Counted from the stretch's first letter, positions 1 to 6,523 are shown. The stretch is DNA of 8,646 nt from Candidatus Woesearchaeota archaeon (GCA_013331965.1 DUFL01000055.1:779-9424), one strand, 5' to 3'. The notes: generated from the sequence alone by a model not told the origin. Numbers and translations are program-made.

Positions 1-139
1 TTAATTCTTTAATTGTTTTTACTGAGGCTGAATACCTATCGGAAAATGAAACTTTTCCGTTTCTTACCTCGCTGTTTATGTCAATCCTGACTAAAACACG
101 CTTTCCTCTGAAATTGAAAGAGTCTAACGTCTTATACAT
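1..139 (-). CDS. pgk: Phosphoglycerate kinase, N-terminal part (runs off left edge)
   Basis: This is the start of a minus-strand gene beginning at ATG 139-137 and still open at the window edge, with 46 codons visible. The motif GKRVLVRIDIN at residues 12-22 matches the conserved PGK beta-strand (RVDxN). D20 and N22 correspond to the 3-phosphoglycerate-binding Asp and Asn, R35 is the likely equivalent of the next substrate-binding Arg, and TIKEL (42-46) matches the usual TIKxL helix. PGK transfers phosphate between 1,3-bisphosphoglycerate and ADP in the cytosol, making ATP in glycolysis. The variant INSEV after the strand, instead of the bacterial LNVPL, resembles archaeal and DPANN enzymes as I recall them. 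A TATA-like box 26 nt upstream predicts a leaderless mRNA. GAPDH, the preceding enzyme of the pathway, lies about 4.7 kb away on the same strand. The family call is firm, although only about a tenth of a typical PGK is visible. Confidence 0.85.
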   Translation of the reverse strand, partial: MYKTLDSFNFRGKRVLVRIDINSEVRNGKVSFSDRYSASVKTIKEL

Positions 140-161
140 AGTACAGCTTAGGAATAATGGG

Positions 162-168
162 TTTTTAA
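162..168 (-). promoter_or_regulatory. TATA-like box of pgk
   Basis: Read on the minus strand, CCTTAAAAAC contains the core TTAAAAA, centred at 165, which is 26 nt upstream of the pgk start (A at 139). This is the spacing expected between an archaeal TATA box and the transcription start, so the transcript probably begins at or next to the ATG. No TSS data are available. Confidence 0.5.
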
Positions 169-210
169 GGTTTAGGGTAGCAATCTTAATAAACTCCAAT
201 TAAGTAATAC

Positions 211-219
211 TATTTTTAT
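211..219 (+). promoter_or_regulatory. Possible TATA box of the propeller operon
   Basis: The A/T stretch TATTTTTAT, centred near 215, would place transcription start near 240 and give a leader of about 55 nt before ATG 296. An alternative weak box, ATATTAA at 264-270, would give an almost leaderless mRNA but sits 29 nt from the start codon. The choice between them is uncertain. Confidence 0.3.
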
Positions 220-275
220 GGATGTTATGCCTTGTTAAGCGAGAACTACGGAGAATAACTACAATATTAACATCC
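220..275 (+). other. Inverted repeat in the leader of the propeller operon
   Basis: GGATGTTA at 220-227 is exactly complementary to TAACATCC at 268-275, giving an 8-bp stem closing about 40 nt. The 3' arm ends 3 nt before the GGAG at 279-282. Inside the loop are two similar A-rich units, GAGAACTAC (242-249) and GAGAATAACTAC (251-262). It could form an RNA stem near the ribosome site or, less likely, an operator. If transcription starts near 240, only the 3' arm is in the RNA and the RNA-stem idea fails. Confidence 0.35.
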
Positions 276-278
276 TTT

Positions 279-282
279 GGAG
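279..282 (+). promoter_or_regulatory. Shine-Dalgarno-like GGAG before the first propeller gene
   Basis: GGAG lies 13 nt before ATG 296 and 5 nt before a second ATG at 288. The upstream ATG opens only a three-codon frame (ATG TTA AAA TGA) whose stop overlaps ATG 296 as ATGA. The ribosome may therefore load at 288 and restart at 296, or use 296 directly with a long spacer. Confidence 0.4.
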
Positions 283-295
283 TAAAAATGTTAAA

Positions 296-1693
296 ATGAA
301 AAAGATAATTTTATTATTAATTCTGGCTGTTTTTATCACTGGTTGTAATAAGGAAATAGAAAATACTGCAAAAAAATTATTGCCATCCGCAATTTCCAAA
401 GAAGAAAAAATAGAAGTTACGTCTCCAACTGCCCAAAATGAAATAATTAATGAATCCGAGGAAAAGCCAATAGGGATTATAGAGCAGGAACCAATTATAG
501 AAAAAACAAACTGGCCAACTTTTCACGGCAATACAGCACGCACAGGCTATTCACACTCTAAATCCCCTTCAACTCCCAATAGTTTATGGAAATATACAGT
601 AAGTGGCTTTACGGGGAAAGAAATCGATAGTCTTGATGCAAACTGGCCGATAATTGATGATAACAAAGTTTTTTTAGCGATATCGAAAATTTTTGCAATA
701 GAACTTAAAACAGGAAAAGATCTGTGGAGCTTTGGAGAAAAAACAAACTTTTATGCCAGAGGTCTTGTTGTGGGCAATGAAAAATTATTTGCCACCGTGA
801 ATGATAATGATAATCTTAAAAGCATCTCCGCAGGATTCGTTTATGCTTTAGACAAAAATACTGGAAAATTTTTATGGAAATACCAAACCGAAAAAGGCAT
901 ATCTCATTCATTGCCTCTATTTGCTGGCAGTAAAGTTTTTGTGGGCGATGATTCCGGAAAAATATATGCTTTAGACTCTGCTACAGGCAGCTTAATTTGG
1001 AAAAAACAATTAGATGCAGAGGTTATCCACTCATCGCCCTCTTTTGACAATAATGCAATATTTGTTGGAACAGAAGGCTCACAGAAATCTAACTCTTTAC
1101 CAAGTTATTTATATGCTTTAAACGCATCAGACGGCTCTGAACTGTGGAAATTTAAAATTGATTATCTTACTGGAAAATTAAATTTAGTCCACTCCACACC
1201 GGCTATTTTAGACAGCGTAGTTTATTTTGGAGCAGAAAACGGCTATTTTTATGCTTTATCAAGTAAAGATGGAAATTTAATTTGGAAAGAAATAATAGCC
1301 TCTGGTTCTGAAGAGCTTGTTGGTGTCTCTTCTGCCGCCGCATTAGGGTATGGAAAGATTTTCATCGGCACTTATGAAGGAAATTTTTTTGCTTTGAATC
1401 AGAAGGACGGCAAAGTGGTATGGGAATATAATTTTGGGAAATCTAATGCTGATTCCTCTCCTGTCCTAGCTGATAATAAAGTTTATTTTGGGGTTGGTGA
1501 GGGAGGAGACGGATACTTTTACAGTTTTAATGCTAACAATGGAGAAGTTATTTGGAAAGAGAAACTAGGAGGATCATCCGGGGCTTTAGCCGAAGGAATT
1601 TTAATTGTTCAGAATAAACTAGCTGAAGAAGAATTAAAACCGGAAACGCCGGTAATAATAGCCTTTTCAGACAAAGGAAGCGTGACAAAATGA
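296..1693 (+). CDS. PQQ-type (BamB-like) eight-bladed beta-propeller lipoprotein
   Basis: The 465-aa product is an exported lipoprotein. A basic-hydrophobic signal (residues 1-16) ends in the lipobox ITGC with Cys17 as the lipidation site, followed by a charged, Pro-rich linker to about residue 72. From residue 73 (WPTFHGNTARTGY) the rest is a PQQ-like propeller. The recurring aromatic docking motif [L/I/V]W occurs eight times, with Trp at 98, 144, 194, 235, 284, 330, 376 and 420, each after a turn such as LDxxTGxxxW, so eight blades are likely. Related proteins include BamB and PQQ-dehydrogenase-like folds, but no catalytic or PQQ-binding residue can be assigned, so a binding or scaffold role outside the membrane is inferred. 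It is the first gene of the operon, and its stop overlaps the next start (ATGA, 1690-1693). Substrate and partner are unknown. Confidence 0.85.
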   Translation: MKKIILLLILAVFITGCNKEIENTAKKLLPSAISKEEKIEVTSPTAQNEIINESEEKPIGIIEQEPIIEKTNWPTFHGNTARTGYSHSKSPSTPNSLWKYTVSGFTGKEIDSLDANWPIIDDNKVFLAISKIFAIELKTGKDLWSFGEKTNFYARGLVVGNEKLFATVNDNDNLKSISAGFVYALDKNTGKFLWKYQTEKGISHSLPLFAGSKVFVGDDSGKIYALDSATGSLIWKKQLDAEVIHSSPSFDNNAIFVGTEGSQKSNSLPSYLYALNASDGSELWKFKIDYLTGKLNLVHSTPAILDSVVYFGAENGYFYALSSKDGNLIWKEIIASGSEELVGVSSAAALGYGKIFIGTYEGNFFALNQKDGKVVWEYNFGKSNADSSPVLADNKVYFGVGEGGDGYFYSFNANNGEVIWKEKLGGSSGALAEGILIVQNKLAEEELKPETPVIIAFSDKGSVTK

Positions 1694-2145
1694 AAATATT
1701 TGGAAAGGAACTCAGAGAGTATATTTGGCCGATTAGATACTATATTATCGGTGCTATTTTAGCGGTTATATCACAATACTATGTGGCAGTTCCTTTAAAT
1801 AATCGATTTTCTTTCATTCTTAATTTAACGCAGGCTTTATGGACGGTAATGGTGGCTTTATCAGTAATTAAGCTTACTTTATATTACGATTTTACTTTTA
1901 AGAATGTTCTGTTTTTAGGAGTATTGTACTCTTTTATCATTCATGGACTTAAAGCGTTTGTATTCAGGGTGTTTTTATTTCCTTATCATGGATTTTCGGC
2001 TGGGCAAGTGCACTGGTATTTATTAAATAGATTTCTTTATGGCAGTTTTTTAGTGATGATTATTATAATCATCCTGGGATTTATGTTTATCAAGTTAAAA
2101 AATAATCCAGAAGTTATAAAATCTTTTAGGTGGCTTAATATATGA
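1690..2145 (+). CDS. Small integral membrane protein, about four helices, unknown function
   Basis: The 151-aa product is very hydrophobic and has no recognised family. Likely membrane helices lie near residues 16-35, 43-64, 72-92 and 113-135. A short charged N-terminus (KELREYIWPIR) and a basic C-terminal tail (LKNNPEVIKSFRW) suggest that both ends are cytoplasmic. There is no signal peptide beyond the first helix and no catalytic motif. It is embedded between two secreted propeller genes by ATGA overlaps on both sides (1690-1693 and 2142-2145), so it is translationally coupled to them. A weak AGGAAG (1675-1680) precedes its ATG. The context suggests a membrane partner, anchor or transport-related subunit for the propeller proteins; this is inference from position only. 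Confidence 0.8.
   Translation: MKIFGKELREYIWPIRYYIIGAILAVISQYYVAVPLNNRFSFILNLTQALWTVMVALSVIKLTLYYDFTFKNVLFLGVLYSFIIHGLKAFVFRVFLFPYHGFSAGQVHWYLLNRFLYGSFLVMIIIIILGFMFIKLKNNPEVIKSFRWLNI
2128..2133 (+). promoter_or_regulatory. Shine-Dalgarno AGGTGG for the second propeller gene
   Basis: AGGTGG, 8 nt before ATG 2142, fits the archaeal anti-SD (CACCUCC). It lies inside the preceding membrane-protein gene and supports ATG 2142 with the ATGA overlap as the true start. Confidence 0.6.
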
Positions 2146-3857
2146 AAAAAATCTTGTTTGGAATAATATTTTTCTTGATGTTTTCAGCTGTTTTTGCCAA
2201 TTCTCCGCCAAAATTAATGGAAGGACATGCAGAACCGCCTGTTGCTACGCCTGACACCCTTATTGTTTATCAAGTTAAGTACACCGATGGAGATGGTGAT
2301 GCTCCAGAATATGTAAGAGTTATTTTTACGGGGATTACAGCAAAAGATATGAGGAAAATAAGCGGAGATTATAAAACAGGAGCAGTATATGAATTCAGCT
2401 GGAAACAAAATGATAGTTTCGACTATCGCTTTGAAGCAAATGATGGAAAAGAGACTGCTAAACTACCTTGGTATGGCGGCACTTTGGCTCCTGTTAATGT
2501 CGTTTCTGAAAAATTAGAAAGCAACAGAATTTATTTCTTCTTCAGAAAAAGTGATGAGCCGCTTTGGAGTTATGATCTTGAAGAAAACCAAGTGCAAAAT
2601 GTTGTAATTTCTGATAATGGGAACTACATTGCTGTAAAAACAAATAATTATATTTACTTTTTTTCTAAAGAGGGTAATCAGCCTTTATGGAAATATCAGT
2701 GCGAAGATGAAGCAGAAGACCCCTCCGGGGGAAGTGGTTGGGTTGATATATCCGCTGACGGAGAATATGTTGCAGGCGGTTGCCGTGAATCTGTAAATTT
2801 CTTTTCAAAAAGCGGAAAATTAGAATGGACATACAAAGGAGATATTGGCATCTATGCTGTTTCTATCTCCGCTGACGGAGAATATGTTGCTGCGGGAACA
2901 TCATTTAGTGACGAGCTTATCTTCTTTTCCAAGAAGAGCGATAAACCAATTTGGAAATACCAGGCAACATCAGATGTCCACGGATTGTCTGTTTCTTCTG
3001 ATGGCAGTTTAGTTGCTGCCGGGTCTCATTCTCCAGAAGAAATTGCCTATCTTTTTTCAAAGGAAAGTAATGTTGCATTGACAAAATATAAGACCAGTCC
3101 GGATGCTCCTGTTTGGACGGCAGCGATGTCGAGGGACGGAAAATATACTGTCTATGGGCTGGATAGCGCAGATACATACACTTCAATTTTTCTTTTCTTA
3201 AATAATAAAAATACTCCTTTAAAAACATGGAAAACTGATTGGTGGGTTCGCTCTGTAGATATTTCTTCTAACGGCAAATATCTTGTCGCCGGAAGCGGAG
3301 ACCATAACGTATATTTAATCGATAGGGATAAAGATGAACCATTATGGAAGTTCAAAGCTGACGAAAGGATCGGTTCTGTTTCAATCTCGCAGGACGGGAA
3401 TTATATCGCTGCAGGAAGCAAGGATAAAAATATCTATCTTCTCTCCAAAGAAAGCAAAATTCCGTTATGGAACTATAAAACTGATTCTTGGGTTGATAGT
3501 GTCGCAATCTCGGCTAATGGAACTTACATTGTAGCTGGAACAGGTGCTGCCAACTATATGTCTGAAGGACATCACCCAATTTATAATCCGGAAAAACGTT
3601 TAGAGAAAAAGATCGGAGCGGGGAATGAAAAAGATGAAGAAAATTCTGAAAGAAAAGCAGTTTGCGGGGATAAGGTTTGCGAAGGTACAGAAACCTATGG
3701 AAGTTGTCCTAAGGATTGCTGCGGTGAAAGTTGTGATTTTGCAGAGAATGTTTCTGAAAGAAAGGATATCATTAAAAAGGGGGATACTAACCAAATAAAA
3801 AAAGAAGGGTTATTCGGGAAGATAATTAGCTTTTTTAGGAGTCTGTTTGGAAAATGA
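2142..3857 (+). CDS. Secreted Ig-like plus eight-bladed WD40/PQQ-like propeller protein with Cys motif and amphipathic tail
   Basis: The 571-aa product starts with a cleavable signal peptide (likely cut after VFA, residue 19). Residues 21-121 look like an Ig/cadherin-like beta-sandwich (YTDGDGDAPEYVRVIF, later FEANDGKE). Residues 127-470 hold eight repeats built on P[L/I]WxY...VSISADGxYVAAGS...IYLFSK, beginning at about 140, 181, 227, 269, 311, 359, 400 and 441. The strand at 129-136 (RIYFFFRK) can complete the last, otherwise short blade, a velcro-type closure. Six cysteines follow (508, 513, 522, 526, 527, 531) in a CGDxxC...CPxDC motif that I recall from DPANN and other archaeal surface proteins. 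The protein ends in GLFGKIISFFRSLFGK, a likely amphipathic helix. It is extracellular, function unknown, perhaps ligand or surface binding. Both ends are coupled to neighbours by ATGA. Confidence 0.8.
   Translation: MKKILFGIIFFLMFSAVFANSPPKLMEGHAEPPVATPDTLIVYQVKYTDGDGDAPEYVRVIFTGITAKDMRKISGDYKTGAVYEFSWKQNDSFDYRFEANDGKETAKLPWYGGTLAPVNVVSEKLESNRIYFFFRKSDEPLWSYDLEENQVQNVVISDNGNYIAVKTNNYIYFFSKEGNQPLWKYQCEDEAEDPSGGSGWVDISADGEYVAGGCRESVNFFSKSGKLEWTYKGDIGIYAVSISADGEYVAAGTSFSDELIFFSKKSDKPIWKYQATSDVHGLSVSSDGSLVAAGSHSPEEIAYLFSKESNVALTKYKTSPDAPVWTAAMSRDGKYTVYGLDSADTYTSIFLFLNNKNTPLKTWKTDWWVRSVDISSNGKYLVAGSGDHNVYLIDRDKDEPLWKFKADERIGSVSISQDGNYIAAGSKDKNIYLLSKESKIPLWNYKTDSWVDSVAISANGTYIVAGTGAANYMSEGHHPIYNPEKRLEKKIGAGNEKDEENSERKAVCGDKVCEGTETYGSCPKDCCGESCDFAENVSERKDIIKKGDTNQIKKEGLFGKIISFFRSLFGK
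2751..2773 (+). repeat. 23-bp direct repeat, copy 1 (propeller blade)
   Basis: This 23-nt stretch, starting TCCGCTGACGGAG, is identical to 2868-2890. It encodes residues 204-211 (SADGEYVA) of the secreted propeller and is in phase with copy 2, exactly 39 codons downstream. Confidence 0.85.
2868..2890 (+). repeat. 23-bp direct repeat, copy 2 (propeller blade)
   Basis: Identical to copy 1 at the DNA level, including third-codon positions, and encoding residues 243-250 (SADGEYVA). Other blades encode the same motif with different codons, so these two blades were recently duplicated or homogenised. CTCCG-CTGA-CGGAG within it is also a small inverted repeat. Confidence 0.85.
3837..3841 (+). promoter_or_regulatory. 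Shine-Dalgarno-like AGGAG before the GH43-like gene
   Basis: AGGAG lies 12 nt upstream of ATG 3854, inside the end of the preceding gene. The spacing is longer than ideal, so coupling through the ATGA overlap may matter more. Confidence 0.35.
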
Positions 3858-4831
3858 AAAAGATAATATTGATTCTGATGCTATTGATTTTTATTACAGG
3901 ATGCGCTGAAGCGGAAATAAAAAAAACAATACCTGAGCAAACGCCCGTTAATATAGATAAAGATACTATAAATAAAGAAACCGAGAAGGAACAGGTTAAA
4001 ACAGAAGCACCAAAAATTGCTGCCTGGAAAGCAGGCGGCGCGGCAATACCTGGAAAATATGCTGATGCTGACATTGTTGATATTGGAAACGGAAAATATA
4101 GATTGTATTACTCTGCTGAACCGGAAATTTCAGATTTTAAAGGACAGGTATATTCGGCAGTTTCTTCAGATGGTATAAACTGGAATCAAGAAAGTGGAGA
4201 AAGAATGGAATGGGCAACTTTTCCGTCAATAATAAAGCTTCCTGACGGAAGATACAGGATGTATTTCCAAAATCAGGGAGCAATCAAAAGCGCAGTTTCT
4301 TCAGACGGTCTTTCCTGGAATCAGGAGCCTGGAACAAGGATGGATAAGTCAAATAATGCCGGATTAAACCTGGAAAATGCCGCTGCACCGACAGTAATAA
4401 AGTCAGGAGATAACTACATCATGGTTTATAGAGGGACAATAAATGAAAAATATCCTGCGCAGGTGCCGAACAGCAATATTCAGATGTTTTTATGGGCAGT
4501 TTCAAAAGACGGATTAAATTTTGATAAGAAAGGAATTGCTTTAGACAGCAGGAATGAAATGTTTTACGGTCTGCTTGACGGACCTGAATTCACAGAGTGG
4601 GATGATGAAGCAATACGATTGTATTTCTGGTCTTATAGAGGAGTTTATCACGTTACTTTCACTGATGAAAAATTCTCAACGCCTGAATTTGACTACACTA
4701 CAGATAATAATCCAAGAAATTTATTCCCGGAGAATCCTCCTGGCGACCCTACTTTGGCAAAAATCAACGGAAAGTGGATGATGTATTACGGACAGCATAC
4801 AAAAGGAATATATTATGCCGTATTAGAATGA
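3854..4831 (+). CDS. Lipoprotein with GH43/GH32-like five-bladed beta-propeller
   Basis: The 325-aa product has a lipoprotein signal (residues 1-16, lipobox ITGC, Cys17) almost identical to that of the first operon gene, then a charged linker to about residue 52. The remainder resembles the arabinanase/levansucrase/invertase propeller superfamily. It has DADIVDIGNGKYRLYYS (71-87), FPSIIKLPDGRYRMYF (123-138), APTVIKSGDNYIMVYRG, LDGPEFTEWDDEAIRLYFW and GDPTLAKINGKWMMYYG, alternating with the bacterial-type turns SSDGINW (104-110), SSDGLSW (149-155) and SKDGLNF (217-223). Asp71/Asp73, Asp242/Glu245 and Asp298 are candidate acidic residues, but I cannot align them to a catalytic triad, so it may be a glycosidase or only a glycan-binding propeller. 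It acts outside the membrane. It is the fourth operon gene, joined upstream by ATGA (3854-3857). Confidence 0.75.
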   Translation: MKKIILILMLLIFITGCAEAEIKKTIPEQTPVNIDKDTINKETEKEQVKTEAPKIAAWKAGGAAIPGKYADADIVDIGNGKYRLYYSAEPEISDFKGQVYSAVSSDGINWNQESGERMEWATFPSIIKLPDGRYRMYFQNQGAIKSAVSSDGLSWNQEPGTRMDKSNNAGLNLENAAAPTVIKSGDNYIMVYRGTINEKYPAQVPNSNIQMFLWAVSKDGLNFDKKGIALDSRNEMFYGLLDGPEFTEWDDEAIRLYFWSYRGVYHVTFTDEKFSTPEFDYTTDNNPRNLFPENPPGDPTLAKINGKWMMYYGQHTKGIYYAVLE

Positions 4832-4881
4832 ACAAATCAGGATTAAGAAATGTGATTAAGGAAATCAAACAGAATTTCTAA
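4828..4881 (+). CDS. Possible 17-residue ORF coupled to the end of the operon
   Basis: ATG 4828-4830 overlaps the TGA of the GH43-like gene as ATGA and opens 17 codons, MNKSGLRNVIKEIKQNF, to TAA 4879-4881. The stop overlaps the gap stop codon on the opposite strand. The junction type is the same as at the three preceding operon boundaries, and the peptide is basic and helix-prone. No convincing Shine-Dalgarno is seen. It could be a microprotein, the stump of a fifth gene lost when gap came to lie here, or chance, since an ATGA stop overlap is easily generated. Confidence 0.3.
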   Translation: MNKSGLRNVIKEIKQNF

Positions 4882-5864
4882 ATAAATCTCCCCATCATCT
4901 TAACAACATCAACAACCCTTTGAGAATATCCATATTCATTGTCATACCAGGCGAGGATTTTGACCATATCGCCTTCTTTCTGAGTTAATTTTGAGTCAAA
5001 CACAGCTGAAAACGGATTTGCGATTATATCGCTTGAAACCAGTTCATCTGTTGAATATTCGACGATTCCTTTGTATGTCGTCTCAGATGCTTTCCTGAAC
5101 ACAGCATTGACTTGCTCTACTGTGAAATTTGTATTTAATTCAGCGACTAAATCGAGCAAAGAGCCGCATATGACGGGAGCTCTTATTGCCAATCCTGTTA
5201 TTTTGTCTTTTAATTCAGGAATGACCTCAGTTACTGCAAATGCTGCTCCTGTTGATGTAGGGATTAAGTTTAAAGCAGCAGCACGCCCTCTTCTGAATTT
5301 TTTATGATCAGAATCCTGTATAACCTGGTCATTGGTGTAAGCATGGACAGTCGTCATCAGTGCTCTTTTTATTCCAAAATTGTCATTCAAAATTTTAGCA
5401 ATCGGAGCCAGACAGTTTGTTGTGCATGATGAGACAGAAACGATGTGATTAACTGCTTTCAAAGATTTTTCATTAACTCCGGGAACTATCATGGGAATGT
5501 CTTTTGACGGAGTTGTTAAAACAACTTTTTTTGCTCCTGCCTTAAGATGCTGCGCACAGCCTGCCTTATCCTTGAAAATTCCTGTGCTTTCAATCACGAT
5601 ATCCACACCTAGTCTTTTCCAGGGGAGTTTTTTCGGGTCTCTTTCGCTCAGAAGAAGAACTCTTTTTCCGTTAACAATTAAATTATCCTTTTCCACAAAG
5701 ACACTCCCGGGAAATCTTCCGTAAATTGTGTCAAATTTCAGCAGGTAAGCGGCAGTTTCAGCGCCATGAGGGTCATTTACTGCTGTTACATTAATTCCAT
5801 GCTCATTAAGAATCCTGAAAACAGTCCTTCCGATACGCCCAAAGCCGTTGATAGCTATGTTCAT
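4878..5864 (-). CDS. gap: Type I glyceraldehyde-3-phosphate dehydrogenase
   Basis: The 328-aa product is a full-length classical GAPDH of the bacterial/eukaryotic type, unlike the type II enzyme of most archaea. The Rossmann motif INGFGRIGR is at residues 5-13, and Asp31 ends the second strand, which favours NAD+ over NADP+. The active-site block SSCTTNCLAP carries the nucleophile Cys147, and His174 in TTVHAYTNDQ is the general base. Other conserved blocks are RRGRAAALNLIPTSTGAA (191-208), AIRAPV (226-231) and WYDNEYGYS (306-314). It oxidises glyceraldehyde 3-phosphate with phosphate to 1,3-bisphosphoglycerate in the cytosol, feeding PGK, whose gene is on the same strand beyond the operon. 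It converges on the propeller operon and has its own TATA-like box 27 nt upstream. The bacterial type points to ancient lateral acquisition; this is inference. Confidence 0.97.
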   Translation of the reverse strand: MNIAINGFGRIGRTVFRILNEHGINVTAVNDPHGAETAAYLLKFDTIYGRFPGSVFVEKDNLIVNGKRVLLLSERDPKKLPWKRLGVDIVIESTGIFKDKAGCAQHLKAGAKKVVLTTPSKDIPMIVPGVNEKSLKAVNHIVSVSSCTTNCLAPIAKILNDNFGIKRALMTTVHAYTNDQVIQDSDHKKFRRGRAAALNLIPTSTGAAFAVTEVIPELKDKITGLAIRAPVICGSLLDLVAELNTNFTVEQVNAVFRKASETTYKGIVEYSTDELVSSDIIANPFSAVFDSKLTQKEGDMVKILAWYDNEYGYSQRVVDVVKMMGRFI

Positions 5865-5887
5865 ACAAGCTGTTTTATGAACTGGTG

Positions 5888-5894
5888 TTTAAAA
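5888..5894 (-). promoter_or_regulatory. TATA-like box of gap
   Basis: Minus-strand CCTTTTAAACACC, core TTTTAAA, is centred at 5891, 27 nt upstream of the gap ATG (A at 5864), in the 39-nt gap after the upstream gene. It predicts a leaderless gap mRNA separate from that gene. It resembles the pgk box (CCTTAAAAACCC). Confidence 0.5.
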
Positions 5895-5903
5895 GGATTA
5901 TGG

Positions 5904-6461
5904 TTAATATTCAAAGAAATTAATCTCGCATGAGCTCATCTTTCTGTAAAACTCCATGTCTTCCCTGTGCTTTCTTGGCTCGAAAATAACCTGATTGAGA
6001 CCTTCCCAAAGCAAAAACCATCCTGCGGGCTCCAATAAGACGACAAGAAAGTTCATCACAAAAGATTTGTCGGGAAATCTGAATAAGATGAATGTCGCTA
6101 AAAACATAAGGACAATGCCTATTCCTGCAAACCTTGCTCCAAACCGTCTTATATTCAGAGTTTCCTGCTTCTCAGAATGATAATGTTTCTTGAAATGGTC
6201 TTTGAGTCTTTTTTTGATAATATTTTCTTCGCTTGGTTTTCTAACAGATTTTGGAATTAAGAAATTCAGTTCAATGCCTGAAACCTTGTCCCTGCTTGCT
6301 TTTTTTGCTTCAATCAAAAAATCATCTGATAATGCTCTTTGTGAAAATGGGCGAGGATCAAAATCAGAAAAAATATCATCATAATTATCTAATGATAGGC
6401 TGATTTCAGACTTCTTAAGAAGAGCAGTCTGTTCTAATGTTGTCTGTACCTCTTTTGCCAT
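5904..6461 (-). CDS. Conserved two-helix membrane protein of unknown function
   Basis: The 185-aa product has a soluble N-terminal half and a membrane C-terminal half. Residues 24-49 hold an acidic patterned block, DNYDDIFSDFDPRPFSQ then RALSDDF, followed by SGIELNFLIP (61-70) and a basic helical segment IIKKRLKDHFKKHY (81-94). Two membrane helices lie at about 108-127 and 134-152, with EPAGWFLLWEGL at 144-155, then a charged tail ending EINFFEY. I recall this SDFDPRP...RALSDDF pattern from conserved hypothetical proteins in archaea and bacteria, but cannot name a domain or function. It lacks a signal peptide, so the N-terminal part is probably cytoplasmic. It is divergent from hicB, with a TATA-like box 26 nt upstream of its ATG, and lies upstream of gap on the same strand. 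Confidence 0.8.
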   Translation of the reverse strand: MAKEVQTTLEQTALLKKSEISLSLDNYDDIFSDFDPRPFSQRALSDDFLIEAKKASRDKVSGIELNFLIPKSVRKPSEENIIKKRLKDHFKKHYHSEKQETLNIRRFGARFAGIGIVLMFLATFILFRFPDKSFVMNFLVVLLEPAGWFLLWEGLNQVIFEPRKHREDMEFYRKMSSCEINFFEY

Positions 6462-6483
6462 ATACTGAAAATTGCATCATGGG

Positions 6484-6490
6484 TTTATAA
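6484..6490 (-). promoter_or_regulatory. TATA box of the two-helix membrane protein gene
   Basis: Minus-strand core TTATAAA is centred at 6487, 26 nt from the ATG (A at 6461), which predicts a leaderless mRNA. A second box, the palindrome TTTATAAA at 6505-6512, would give a 20-nt leader and could also be read from the other strand. Confidence 0.55.
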
Positions 6491-6523
6491 TATTTAGTGA
6501 TTACTTTATAAATGCCACAAAGC

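Noticed and set aside
2917..3228. A 103-codon minus-strand ORF opposite the secreted propeller.
   Set aside because: It lies wholly antisense to a clear repeat protein, has no recognisable motif or promoter, and its residues follow from the repeated codons of the sense gene.
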